A stretch of 64,000 bases of DNA from Camarhynchus parvulus. Taxonomy: Eukaryota; Chordata; Aves; Passeriformes; Thraupidae. The translations under genes were made by a program, and so were the position numbers. Under the pieces are notes generated by a model. That model was not told the DNA's origin. It saw only the letters and a list, made by a program, of their open reading frames with translations, and searched no databases. Shown in pieces: positions 36,720-48,601 of this stretch (the stretch's first letter is position 1; every line of letters begins with the position of its first letter). The stretch covers positions 2,418,001 to 2,482,000 of the forward strand of contig NC_044600.1 in NCBI RefSeq assembly GCF_901933205.1, given 5' to 3'.

Positions 36720-36955
36720 TTGTAACCAACTTTCTGTGAATACCTTATTGTTTGCAGTCTTTTATGGAGGAGGAGAAATCTGATGGACTGTTGGTTTGTC
36801 CAGTGTCATTGGAGAGGTGGCACTGTCACCCTCCAATCCACTGCCACTTCGGGAAATCTATAAATGTTGGAGTCCGAAAATAAACTTCCATTTTTACCTT
36901 GAGAACAGCAGTGTGTGTGTCATATTATTTGGTGTCCTCTAGTGACAGCAGGGTT
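36720..36955 (+). mobile_element. probable endogenous retrovirus LTR relic (solo or partial)
   Basis: The block has LTR-like architecture on the plus strand. A TATA-like ctataaat (36858-36865) is followed about 15 bases later by an AATAAA polyadenylation signal (36879-36884), then a T-rich stretch and a gtgtgtgt run, the compact U3/R/U5 layout seen in avian LTRs. Upstream, at 36808-36837, there is an imperfect hairpin with arms attggagaggtg and caccctccaat. The wording resembles passerine LTR families I recall, but I cannot name the family. No gag, pol or env frame is adjacent, so it is a solo LTR or a fragment. The edges are uncertain by tens of bases, and neither a target-site duplication nor a clean TG...CA pair was established. 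An unrelated TATA plus poly-A signal coincidence remains possible. Confidence 0.5.
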
Positions 36956-37034
36956 AGACACACCAGGGTTTTGCTCTTTGTTTTCCTGTTTCTCCCTGGC
37001 AGATCCAGTGAGGGAAGCCTTTGAGTGATGACAA

Positions 37035-37056
37035 CTGGGTGATGCTCATCACCCAG
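37035..37056. repeat. perfect 10-bp inverted repeat, 2-base loop
   Basis: Arms ctgggtgatg (37035-37044) and catcacccag (37047-37056) are exact reverse complements around ct. It lies about 80 bases beyond the LTR-like block. There is no T-run after it, and it is far too short for a microRNA precursor. Confidence 0.9.
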
Positions 37057-38620
37057 CACCCTGGGTTTATTCTAAAATTTATTCTAACGTAAGAAGTGCA
37101 ATTCCTAGGCATTGGCAAGAGGACACGGGGCTGTCCCAGTTCAGTTTGGTCACCAGCTCCTTTTCACTCCCTCAGTCCATGCTGATCTCCAGTCCTCAGC
37201 CCTGGGAAGAGGCAGAAGCCCCAGATAACCCAGCCAGATCAATAACAAGGGGACAGGCCATTGGAGCCCTGGGTCTCTATGCTGTTAACACAGCCTGTGT
37301 GTTCTGTCTCTTCTCTATAGAAATTTAAACAATTTAAACCTCACAGTCTAAAACATACTGGGGAAGTAGAAATCAATGGAAGCTTTGTTATTTCAAGGAA
37401 GCAATTCCAAGGAGTCTGAAGCATTGTCTCCCTAGGACTTCAGTTTGCATTTTCATGCAATTGTGTGGCAAGTTCTTTGGCTGAAGAACAAAAAAAAAAA
37501 ACATGGAGAAGCTGAGTGGCCTTTCTGTGCACTGTTCCCTACAGAATGAAATTAATCAGTTACTTGACTTCCACTTTGCCTTAACATTATTGCTCATTAT
37601 TTAACTAAAAAAAAAAAATCAGAGTTTTATTGTTGCAGAACCTCAGCCTGTTCTGAACTCTGCAGTTCTGTCAGGGGCATCGACTATAATGATCCAGATC
37701 TCAAGGTCAGAAATATAAAGAGCTGAGTAAACCAGTAATTTCACACTGTGTAACAGTCTCTGAGAATACTGGCCCCTGACATATCATGCCATGAAGAAAA
37801 ACAACGAACTTTCATTTTTGATTTAAAGAGTCTAAGTTTACTCAAAGGTGTTTTTGCTATCCCCCAAAGTTTTAGAGCAGTATAACCAGCCTTTACAACT
37901 TGTCAACATTTAATAGCCTACACCCCAATGATTGATTTTCTTCAATTGGCTTTTTTTTCCCCTCTCCAACCCATGTATTTAGCTTTTAGGTGCAGCAGGT
38001 TGACAAGGCATCTATCATGGCTAAACAGACTAATTCAGAAGCATTTATTTTCTGCAGCCCTTTTAGTTTGGTCTTCTGCTGCATTCTTTGCTCTGTGTGT
38101 TCCCATGTACCAACACAGGTTTGTGCTGCAGCGGCACAAGAAAAGCTGTTCTGTGCTCTTCCTTCTGCACTCCCTCCTTCCCACCCTGCCTGCCACCTTC
38201 CCTTCCAAGGCAGTTTGGTTTGGAAAAGGAAGATCACCAAGTAAGGACCTGTGTAAATGTTTTCATACTTATTAAAACACATTTAAGATATACCTGGGTT
38301 CGCCCCATTTAAAAATGCCATCTCTCAAGACAATACAAAAGTAGAACAGGAATTTTCCTGCCCAAAAAGTTGGTAAGTTTAACAGCTGCCTATTTAAGCC
38401 ATGCTGTCCTATAATTCTGATATCTGAGTGCAAGTGGTGTGCACTGTGTGAAATGTACAGTGTCAGACACATCCTGAGGTTTCTACAGCAAAGAGATATC
38501 ACTGGAAAAAAAAGATAGAAATGTCTGTTAAGGTTTTTCAGTGAAAACCTATCCCTGAAGACCTGAAGTAAGCTTCCAAGAAGGCTGAATTAATTCAGCA
38601 AAACACACAGCATGAGTTAC

Positions 38621-38665
38621 CTGCAGTCCCTTAAAGTAATAGAGAGGTCTCAGGGCCTCACAAAC
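38621..38665 (-). other. exon-like segment on minus strand within a 57-codon frame
   Basis: Minus-strand acceptor-like gaagttcatcctcag and donor gggactgcag/gtaactc enclose 45 bases in phase 0-0, reading VCEALRPLYYFKGLQ. They lie within a minus-strand frame from ATG (38722) to TAG (38549-38551) whose upstream part reads MKLRLDPRIITFYFEVHPQ. The amino-acid composition is balanced and hydrophobic/aromatic, not low-complexity, so it stands out from other short frames here. No family is recognised; an ancient pseudogene or chance are both possible. Confidence 0.17.
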
Positions 38666-40113
38666 CTGAGGATGAACTTCAAAATAGAAAGTAATAATTC
38701 TGGGGTCTAATCTGAGCTTCATCTCTCTCAGATTGTGGAGACATGGAACATAGGAACAGCTCAGAAGAGGCAGGAGGAGGGAAATCCTCCAACCGCATCA
38801 CAATCACTTTTATTTTATCAAGTTGCTATAAAAGGAGCAAGTTTATTCCTCAGGAAAACAGCCCTAGACAATGTTTTTAAGATGTTTCTTAATAGTTAAG
38901 CCCCACCTCCTCTCTAGGAAGATAATTAAGAACTGTCTTTCGTCTCGCTGCTGTTTGGTGAGGGTAGGAGTGATACACAGATGACTTGAGAAGCTGCTGA
39001 GTTAAATCACTCCTGTTTGCAAAAAACTAAAATCTGCCAGAGTAAGGCATCACTAACGGATTTGTAGCCGACAGAATAAATACCACTTGCAGGTAAACTA
39101 ATATTTGAGGAATATGTGAGGAAAAACTTTCTTACATAAAGGAAAAGGCTCCTTCAATTACTGCCCATCTTGCAGCTCCCTTGGGAATTTCCCAGCTCCT
39201 TCTATCAGCTCTCTCTAGGTGGTTCTAGCACGTGCCTTTTTTCTTTATAAATATTGTTTTATCTTCTAACTGGAGGCCAGAAATCCTCTTTTTTCCCCTC
39301 AGTCAGGATGAGTGCTACAAAAACACTTGATAGAGAAGCTGCCTGCACAGAGTCCTGGGCACGGCTGGCTTATTTCACAATGGCCAGTGAGAGAGATTCA
39401 TTCCTTGGAAGGGGAAAACAGCATTTTTCCATTAAGTGAACTCTTGTATAATACAGCAGCATATCTCTGCTTCTTAGAGTCCCCACAACTCTTGCTATCC
39501 TTGTTTCCAACTGAGTTGTTTACTTTCTCTCAAATCCTCAGCTTGGCAGAGCTTGTGAACAGCCTGCCACGCTGCTGAGCACAGTGCCACAAATATGAAA
39601 GGAAGAAGCAATTCTGAAGGAAGCACATCTGAAAGGAGGAAGATAAAATAGTGATGGCACGATTATTTTTATTTTATCAAGTTGCTGTAAAGCTGCCAAG
39701 CCCAGAAGCTGAGCGTTTCAGCCGTGTTCTGAAAAGAGAAAGCCAGAAAAGCTCTTCCCTCTCTCATTGCTGCTCCTCACCAAAAAAAAAAAGTTCAGAT
39801 GTTTCCAAGTCACAACACTTGTAAGTTCTGAAACAGAAAGAATGAAACAGATCATAAAGAATCCTCACTTTTCCTTAAATAGGCAGAGATCTGTGTGATA
39901 GGCACAGGTGTGAAAGCAGCTAAAGGAAAAACAATTGGAATTGAAAAGAGCCAAGAGCTTTGTTCTCCCTGAGATCCAAGTGCCTCATGCACCCACTCCC
40001 AGGGAGGCTGCTCAGCAGGGAAACCAAATCTGCCCAGAAAAAACATCAGAATCCACTGTGGATGGCAAAGATTTCATGGATCTTGGACTGAGCACAGAGA
40101 TCTACTCCAAGCT

Positions 40114-40175
40114 AACTGATTCTGTGAAATGATCCTTTAAATAAAACTGATTCTGTGAAATGATCCTTAAAATAA
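40114..40175. repeat. 31-bp tandem duplication, one mismatch
   Basis: Two copies with a 31-base period (40114-40144 and 40145-40175), beginning aactgattctgtgaaatgat and differing at one base (tttaaa against ttaaaa). The attctgtg word recalls the CR1 tail unit, but no CR1 body flanks it. Confidence 0.95.
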
Positions 40176-42678
40176 AACTTGGGAAGGAGAAAATTTTAAC
40201 GTGTACATGGCAGAGGATTGCTGTAAAAATCAGGTTTTCTCAATGGGAGATAAGTGAAGGAATTCAGAGAATAAAGCATAAGTATGAAATATTACCAGAT
40301 AACTGAGTACTAAAAATGTCCCACAGCGCAAAGTACTTTGGTAATAAGTAATTAATTAATCTGGTAACAGCACTTCAGATTAGGACATTGCCCTGAAAAC
40401 CTTAAACTTAAAGAAGCACCAAGAACTCATCTTGTCCATGGCAATGATTGACTGTGGCCACCCTGGCAGGGGAAGTTTCCACAAATGGTGACAACCTGAG
40501 GATTTATGTGAGTCTTTGCTCAAGAGTGAAGAGGAATTTAGAATAAAATCTTGAGGGAGAGCAGCAGCACAACGAGAGGGCATGACAAATAAAACAAAGT
40601 GCAAGTTCTGCCTCAGTTGGTAGTTTACACCATCTGTACTGCAGATATATAGTGAAATCCAGGGCATTACAAAGTACTGGGAAAATTTATGGATTTCCAA
40701 ACAAAGCAGGAGAATATGCATCTTTTCAGGGATGATGAATTCCACAGCAAACACCAACCACTGTCAGACTGTTTGCAACATTAATTCTTTTCTGAGTCTG
40801 GGAAATTTCTAGTATCTGTTAGAGCTGGGAAAACAGCACCATGCACAACAATTAATTGTGGTTTTTGGGAAGGCACAAAGGCATTTCAAAACAAAGCCAA
40901 AATGGAAAGTTTTGCTGATCATTTTCCAAACTAGAGATGCTGATCTGCAGCACCAACACCTACTGTCTGCAGCCTGGCACCCTTTTCTAATGGCATTTCC
41001 CCTGATTTAGCTTCATAAACAACTCAATTAAAACAAGTTTGTAAAATTCCAGCAAAAACCAGTTTGCATTCATAACAGCATGGAAGAAGGAGCCTTCCAA
41101 ATGAAGAAGTTCATCCATGGAAAGGATGATACACACTGAAAAACTCCCTTCCTTCTTCAAGGCAGAGTTAGCTACCAACCAAAACCATTTCATTTCCTAA
41201 GAAAAGACAAATACTGAATTATACAAATCTGTTTTCAGCCTACTTTTGAGCTAGCACATAGATTCTGCTGTTCATCTGTGTCCTTCAGTTCCAAGCAGGC
41301 AGGATGGAGGCTGGAAACAGCATTTCAGTGGCAACGGAGTCCAGGCCACCATCTCTTTGTGACTCCCTGTAATTTGCCTCCAACTGTGGCACAAACTTGT
41401 GCTGCTGGGCAGTGACAGAGGCAGGCTCAGCCAGAGGGACAGCAAGGGCTGGGACTCCTATGGCCTGAAAACCAATAACTGCTTTATAGAAATATGCAAT
41501 GGGACAGCACAAAGGGAAAAAAAAGAGATCTGGAGCAAGATCTGATTTGTTGAACTAATTGTGAGAGGGCACACCTGTGTCCCTGCACGCCTCACACCAT
41601 GTGGATGCAGAGCAGGGGACACAGGCAGGGGAGCCTTGTGGCCAGCCTGGATTCTGACATTCCCAGCTCAGCATCTCAATCTGCAATCAAAAGCTGGCAG
41701 AGCAGGAAAAGTGCCCACAGCACAATTTATTCGTCACTGTTTCTCTGCTTTGAAATCCCTTCTAGGTGAAGAAAGCCAATAAATTCTTAGCAAGAAGCCC
41801 CATGCTGCTCTGCTGCCCAGTGAACTCAGAGGCCTAAGGAGTGAGAAATGTCCATTTTAAAGGGCACTACTGCCCTAAACTGCCCTAAAAAGGATTCAAC
41901 ACAGGCACCCTGAATGGCACAGCAGCGACCTGCACCCTCTGGGAGTGCCCCTGTTTTCTTTCAGGAGCTAAAACCCACTGCAAATTCTGACTCTGATAAT
42001 CTCCCCTCGTTATTTATTGGATTCTTTCTCAAAGGCAGATGGAGAGAGCAGTGGTGTTAATCTCATTTGGGATTGAATGAGTCCAAAATACCCATTACCT
42101 TATAGGCACTGGGGCACCACGCTGGAGTGTGTCTGCTTCATATGAAACAATTTTCAGCCAAAAAATTAATCAGACCATAAAATATCCTTCAAGAAAAACA
42201 ATGATTTTGCAGATGAGGAGTTGCCTCAGAGAATGAGCAACCTGGCAACCCAGAGCCACCATCTCCACTAAGACACAAAACAATAATCACACAACTTAAT
42301 GGACTGGTGAAATCCCACATTTCAGTTAACTAAATTCAGGCAAAATCTCTTTTCAACGCTGAAGATGTGTGAGAGACAGTTTGGGTGTGCATTGGGAGCC
42401 TTAACAGCATTTATGAATAATTTGTCCCCCAACACTGTGTTTCAGCCTCCATCCTTTGTGAGCAGAGGTAAAACATTCAGTGTTACAGAATCACAACTGG
42501 ACTGAACCCGTGCAGGTGAAGAGCTCACAGTGCACTTTGTGCCTCCTTCTGGCATTGCCTGGGACAAGATTTTATGGCTCTGTTTGCTGTCCACAATGAA
42601 AAATTTGTGTCACTAATTCATCAGGAATTAAGACACAATGTTCTTACTAAATGTTGGAAAAGTTTACTTTAAAAAAAG

Positions 42679-42698
42679 CCAACCAACCAACCAACCAA
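42679..42698. repeat. (CCAA)n tetranucleotide repeat
   Basis: Five CCAA units follow an A7 run. On the plus strand the run reads as Asn-Gln-Pro-Thr and lies inside the 174-codon open frame 42651-43175, which it helps to keep open. Confidence 0.93.
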
Positions 42699-43505
42699 CA
42701 ACACCAGCCCCAGGAAAAGATGGTTACAAGTTTCCTAAAAACAGTGCAGGGAAAGAAAACTTCAGGTGATCAACCAAGAGTTAAAAACGCAAAACTTCCA
42801 AAAGCTTTCCCTCAAACACTCTCCATGCTAAGATCTGCATGGAAGCCAATACCATTTTTAAGATTTAAAGCACAACACCAGAGAGATTTTATTATGTTCA
42901 TGTTTTCCAAGGGCTTTTCAAGCTGCTCCTCTCCCTCCCAGACGCATAAATCCCTGCTCTGGTGGAGCAGGGCAGAGGATGGATCTGTTCTGTGCACAGC
43001 TCCTGCCTCCCCTTGCAGTGACAGCCAGGTGGGCACTGGAAAAGGGACACCTCCATCAATCCCAGCTCCTTTGTGTTCCCAATTTGAAGATTTATGCAAG
43101 CTGAGCACAACTTACAGCAAGTTAGTTACAGTCCAATGGCACTTAATGGTTTTGATACTTAGAATTTTCTCCTAAATATCAGGGATGTCTCTGCTCCCTG
43201 GCCAAAAGGGGGTGAAGGAAAAGGAAAACCATTCTGAGCATCCCCATGGATAACTGAGCACCTCACAGAGCTCATCTACATCTTCTGAAAGCAGGCCCAG
43301 GTGATTTACCCCGACGCTGACAGGGCTTTGTGCATCTCCAGAGATGGAGGAGTAGCTGTCTACCTGTCCTTTCTAAACACTGTTTCACTGCTGAGTGCCC
43401 ATCTCCTCCAGCTCAGCGTGAGGAAGAGGAAGATAAATGCCCTGGCTGCTCTGAGCAGCACAGCTCCCCCCCTGCAGCCCCAGCCCGAGGCACTGGCAGC
43501 TTTTT

Positions 43506-43543
43506 GGGGTTACCTGTTTGCACTGGGGTTACCTGTTTGCACT
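43506..43543. repeat. exact 19-bp tandem duplication
   Basis: Two perfect head-to-tail copies of ggggttacctgtttgcact, at 43506-43524 and 43525-43543. Zero divergence suggests a recent slippage or duplication event. They lie in a G+C-rich patch that is open in two plus-strand frames. Confidence 0.97.
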
Positions 43544-45302
43544 GGGCTGGGGGCCCAGGTGATGCTCTACAGCTGAGCTCCTGCTCCTCCTACCAATCCT
43601 TTCCTCTTTGCACCTCTGTTTGAGTCTGTAACAGCAGCCCTGACGTGTCAGGAGCAAGAGGAAAGAAAAGATTTAACAGTGTGAGCCAAAGGAATTAGGC
43701 AGACAGCATCGCTGTCACGGCAGCGGACAAAAAGGGAAGAGACATTCTACAAGGCAAATGACTCAGAAAGGATTTAAATACCTCAAGGAGGACCTGGAGC
43801 CTTTGCTATAGGCTGATTTCCCCTTGAGCAGTTTGGATGTTCGGGCTGTGGGAGCGCAGTGTGACAGGGCTGAGCGCAGCAGATCCAGCCCCATGAGCTG
43901 CATGGGAACTCTCTGGGGAGGCCTCCCTGCTTTTAATTAACTCAGGAGAGAACTCTATATTGGCTCAAATTGAGAGGTTTTTTATCATGGAATCACAACC
44001 CAGTCTGGAAAACAGACAGCTAAACTTAAATGAAATGGGAATTATATTCTGCTTTTGTAATAGTCTCCCCTGCTGAAATCAATAGCAAATTCAGTGCTCA
44101 CTGCTCTGAGAGCCGGCTTCTTTCTGTCCTTATTTTCTCTGAGTGACTTTTCAGCTACACAGAGACTAACCTCCACTGCCATGCACTATGGCACATCAGG
44201 ATCTTAAAAAAAAATATTTTATACATAGTAAAGTCTGTCTGAAATCCTCCTAGATTAATACAAATAGAGTTCTGCCTGTTGGCCAGGTAACCTCAGCAAC
44301 CCTGCTCCGCTGCAGAGTAAGTCTTGATTTAATTAGAATTAAGATTTTATTTGCAAACATCTTGTAATTACCTTTTTTATTTTACAGTTGAATACTCCCA
44401 GTGGCCTACTACAGGCTGATATACTGGTTTATATGTGGCAAGTTGGTGGTGTTCTATTCCCCATTAACTGGAACCAGGGGAAACTATCAATAGACAAGGA
44501 TTTGTTAATGCCCCTTTCCACTCCATAAACTGCCTTTTCAGAGTCACCTTCCAGAACTGTGCCCTGAATTCTGGATACATTATTTGTTCAGGATGTCAGG
44601 GATAATTAGTGTGTTTTCTTTTCTCTTCAGTTTCTCAATAAAATGTTATTTCGTTCCTGCAGATACTCAAATCACACCAGGACAGCTCTCTGCTTCCAGT
44701 TGGCTTCAAGCTTGGGAGGCATCCATTTGAAGAGATCAAGTATCAGGTTTTAAGATTGTTCAGAAATTTATGTAAGAAATTCTAATTTCATTTTGAATCC
44801 CCACACCTTCTGCTCTGATCTGGTCTTTTATTACTATTTTTGTTTGTGTGTTTCTTTTAATTTTATTTTACCATGTTTTTTGTGTTAGCACTCAGGATTA
44901 CAATTGAAGCTCCATTACATAAGAAATATATTCAAAGAATATTTGAATTTATTAAGGAACCAAATAAAATGGGAATATTTTGAGCACACAGATTCTAAAT
45001 ACTGCATATAACCTGCGTGTGAATAGACTGTATAAATCTGTTCAGGTGGCTAGTTTCTATTGAAGACACCAAACCAGGAAAAAAAGTTTTGTTTTCATTC
45101 TGACTTTGACTGGTTTTGAGTCCTAAAGGCTCAAGCTGTGACTTAAGCAAACAGAGCACACCAGGACTCCACGAACAATAATTCAATACCCAAGAACTAT
45201 GGGAACAAAATATGCACTGAATTCTTGTTAATTGCTTCTCTTCAAATATTTAACTACAGTTGCTAATATTTGTTCTTAATTTAAAACACTCTTTTTATAA
45301 TT

Positions 45303-45324
45303 AAAAAAAAAACAACAAACAACC
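45303..45324 (+). repeat. A/C-rich low-complexity tract
   Basis: A10 followed by caacaaacaacc. Short member of the A/C-on-plus class. Confidence 0.8.
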
Positions 45325-46729
45325 TATTTTAATTTTGAATATTTTTAAAGCCAAGATCAAACCACAGGCCATATTGCAATATATCTCACTTGTCAATAAA
45401 AAGAGTGCTTAAATAAGTACCTTCAAGCATATTTATCAGAAGCAGAGCAGCAAATGTGGTTGGATTATATTTATTATTGGCAGCTTTTTGCCTGTGAGCA
45501 GGAGCTGAGGGGAACAAGGTGAATTGCCAGCTCTCCTAACAAGACATCTCTGTCAGAGGGTGCTTGGAGACTTTTCTGTCCAGAAATGCTCAGGGGAGAG
45601 CCTGGCTGCAGATTAGGGCTCAAAACCAATGAAAAGAACAGAAAGTGCTGCACATGGCTGTGCCTGCATTGCTGGGCATTTGGAGGCAACCAGAATTACA
45701 CGACTTGATTTACTTTACAAAAACTGATTAGTAAAACCCCCTGTGGATTTCTTAACTATACTATGGAGGGATATAAGATTAGTGCAGCAATTCCCATCAT
45801 CAAATGTATTTACTGCTAAAATATTGGATTAGTGATGTTGTATCCACTGTTCTAAGATTATAAAGTGATTCTTGAAAATTGAGCAAAAACCTCCCCTACA
45901 CTCTATCATTTGTAATTAGATTTGAGTGAGTGGCTTTGCCTTTTCAGAAAAAGCAATTTTGCTTAAAAAAAAGTAAAAAAAAATAAAAATGGACTGTGTG
46001 CTGCACACAAATAAAGAGAAAATAAAACTATAGATTCAGAAGAATCCTCTTTTTGAGACACAGATGGCTGTATTTGGGTGGATCTTGTTGCTCCTGCTTT
46101 GATGCCCAGTGCTGTGGAATACCCCAGCTTTACAGCAGGTGGTAATAAAGCCTTGTTGGTGGGAGATGTGGTTTGTTTGAACACACATCATTTATTTGAC
46201 ATCATCATCCTCAGACCCTCACCCCTCCCAGAGAACTCTGAGGGTCATCATTGTCTCAGGTTCCACAGACAGTGAGCAGTGAAGGAGGAAGAGCACAAGG
46301 TAGAGGGGATAAATTAACATGCTCATTAAAGTAATTATGCTACATTTGGGCCAGGAAGATAAATGCAGCTGTATCCTGACTTTTAAGCCATTATCTTCAG
46401 TGACTAAAAGCACTTGGAGCTCTTACAATTAATAAACAAATAAAAAGCTACAGCACTATCATCACCTTCTCACATTTTATCCTGTTGAATGCCTCTAGGA
46501 ACCACTTGTATGAAGTACTTCAGAGAGACACATAATAGACAGTGATGTAGGAGTCACCAAAAAGAAATTAAATCAGAAATATTCTGCAACTGAAGAGTGG
46601 GAGTTTTGTTGTACCTGTCATGCTGGCAAACCTCACTGTTTGCCACTTCTGCAGTTTAAACTTGAGCATTGTTCCTTTTCAAGAAGAAAATGGTAAATCC
46701 CTGTTGTCTCCTTCGAGAGTCATCTTCCC

Positions 46730-46920
46730 ACTAATGACAGAATCCTGGAGGTTTTAGGGGTGGAGAAGACATGGTGATCCCATCATCTCCCTGGGCTGCC
46801 TAATTCCAGTGTTTTCAGTGAAGAATTTTTTCTTTTTTGCCATCTCATCTAAACCTTGGCAAACCTTTAGGCCATTTCCTCTCATCCTGGCAGTTGTTTC
46901 CTGAGACCAATCCCAACTTG
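46730..46920 (-). mobile_element. CR1 LINE fragment, 5'-truncated 3' end
   Basis: This is the 3' end of a CR1 (chicken repeat 1) non-LTR retrotransposon lying in reverse orientation. At the left edge, acagaat (46737-46743) matches one unit of the CR1 3' tail, ATTCTRTG, on the minus strand. Reading on, several stretches follow the reverse-complement CR1 consensus in the right order: ctgggctgcc (46791-46800), ttccagtg (46804-46811), ctcatctaaacct (46844-46856), aggccatttcctctcatcct (46869-46888) and gttgtttcctgagacca (46893-46909). Similarity fades after about 46920, as expected for 5' truncation during target-primed reverse transcription. It encodes nothing. Only about 47 bases separate the tail unit from ctgggctgcc, fewer than I remember for the common consensus, so an internal deletion or a divergent subfamily is likely. 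The consensus comparison is from memory. Confidence 0.86.
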
Positions 46921-47475
46921 CCAAAGGCTGGAAGATACAATTTGTTTCTGATTCAGAACCATGGTGACCAATATTATTTCATGTCACTGCCACACAAAAT
47001 TCAGCAGCAGCAGCCTCAGAAATTTAAACAATCACAGATTACTTTGATTTTAAATTGTCCTGCCTATAATGGACTGTAAATTTAGAGACTATAAATGCAT
47101 AATCTTAACCACAGTAGCTCTGAACAGCCTTGACAGGGTTTATCAGCTAAATGTTTAATCAGGCAAAGCAGCAAAAAAACACAACCACAGGAATACACGG
47201 TATTTAGCATTTAAATAAAGCTTGTAAACCAATGACAAGTCTATTTGGGCAACGACTCCCACACGTGTTCCTTATCTGCAAAGGTCCTGTCCCAAATTTA
47301 TCGGAACAAGTCTCTCGTACTTTATTTTCCAGGCAGGAACATCAGTTTCCATTCACTGAGTTCACAGAAAAAAAAAAAAAGATGCAGAAAACTACAAGTT
47401 AAAAGGCACGGGCATGAAAAAAGAATTCCCACAATGTCAATGTCATACTGCTCTGTGAACTTAATCAAGCACAGC

Positions 47476-47532
47476 CAAAACCCCTAAAAAACAGAACGGT
47501 AAAACCAAGAACAAAAACCCCACCACAAAAAA
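47476..47532 (+). repeat. A/C-rich low-complexity tract
   Basis: About 57 bases dominated by A with C clusters and a few G and T, so more decayed than the other tracts of this class. Confidence 0.72.
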
Positions 47533-47743
47533 GGAGAAATGAGCCTGACAAAGCACTACAGCTCTTTTCTTGTCTAATTGCAGAGCTGTTTCAAAATTCC
47601 CAGCAAAACCTGGCTGCTTCCAAGATCCAACCTTGAGCAAATAAGGCAAGTAGGAGCCATGGCAGCAGAAATCCCAAATCTTTGTTTCCCCAGCCTGTAA
47701 CCTCTGTGTGAAATTGCCCTGCTGCTAATGGGCACCAGCTTCT

Positions 47744-47762
47744 CCCCTGCTGCTAGCAGGGG
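47744..47762. repeat. 8-bp stem, 3-base loop inverted repeat
   Basis: Arms cccctgct and agcagggg surround gct, in a locally G+C-rich stretch that also resembles a weak CTCF core (ctagcaggggcc). No function is assigned. Confidence 0.75.
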
Positions 47763-48601
47763 CCAGATGTGGTTCTTTCTGCCTCACTGCCCCTTGGCCC
47801 TGCACACAAACCCTGCTCTGGGCAGAACTCATCCCACAGCAGCCCAAGCACACTAAATGATTTTTTATTGTTATTATTAAATAGACACAAGTAGTGAGAC
47901 TCTCCCTTGTGTGCGGTTTGGGGGACTCAAAAAACTCCCATGGAACTAACACCTTTTTGTGCAGAGGAATTGGCTTTGCTTGTTGTTCATTCCAGCAGCT
48001 TTTAAATACATTTCTCCTCCTTTTAGAGTTGGGAACCATTTGCTTTATGAGCACCATTTGGATCATTTGCCTGTTGCTCATAAAATAGACAAAGCTTTTA
48101 TCCATGCCATGAATTTTTACTCACTTTATACAAAATACCTAAGGAGGGATTTGCAGTGGCCAGAATTACAACCATGAAAGAATTATCAACTAATTTAATT
48201 TTCTGCTACACTAATGGTTCCAGCAGTTTTTGATTTTGTTGATTACATTTCTTCTCTCCAAGAAACAAAAAAGCATATTAGCATTAGTTTCTTTGTATGT
48301 ATTTGTTTTAGAAAACAGACTATCTTTTTAAATAAGAAATGAATAGGAATGATAAAAATATTTTATGAATTTTAATCTTTGTGGTTATTAAACCTGTGGC
48401 AAATGCAGATTTCAACAGCAATCAAACAACATGGTGATGGTCTGTTGTTGTTCCAGCAAGAACAAGGATTCCCATCAACACTGGGACAGTGCAACAGAAT
48501 ATTTCCTTGGCAGGACTGCTGGCAACAAGTCACACAAGCCACCAAGGAAAAGTGGCTGCAAAATTCACCTGTGTCACCCACGCTCACGCACCAGTTTCAT
48601 G

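Larger units (their letters stand above)
36956..46729. other. gene-free stretch between the LTR relic and the CR1 fragment
   Basis: Includes the inverted repeat at 37035, tandem duplications at 40114 and 43506, the CCAA repeat and several G+C-rich patches (about 41560-41680, 42920-43100 and 43420-43580) that carry chance frames. A plus-strand frame after acceptor-like cgttcctgcag (about 44651-44661) runs some 40 codons with no recognised motif. Confidence 0.5.

Noticed and set aside
39090..39200. Possible plus-strand CR1 remnant (gaggaaaaactttctta wording)
   Set aside because: Only one short stretch resembles the CR1 interior. No second landmark or tail was found.
42651..43175. 174-codon plus-strand frame
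   Set aside because: It begins in the CCAA repeat and A-run and ends in a G+C-rich patch. No motif is seen, and minus-strand frames overlap it.
46120..46140. CTCF-like acagcaggtggt
   Set aside because: Two mismatches at core positions and no supporting context.
46837..47079. 80-codon frame with a protein-like start (LNLGKPLGHFLSS)
   Set aside because: It is the antisense reading of the CR1 fragment; this kind of peptide recurs wherever CR1 is read backwards.
47744..47770. CTCF-like core (ctagcaggggcc) and microRNA-like hairpin
   Set aside because: The CTCF match has several mismatches, and the hairpin has only an 8-bp stem, too short for a precursor.
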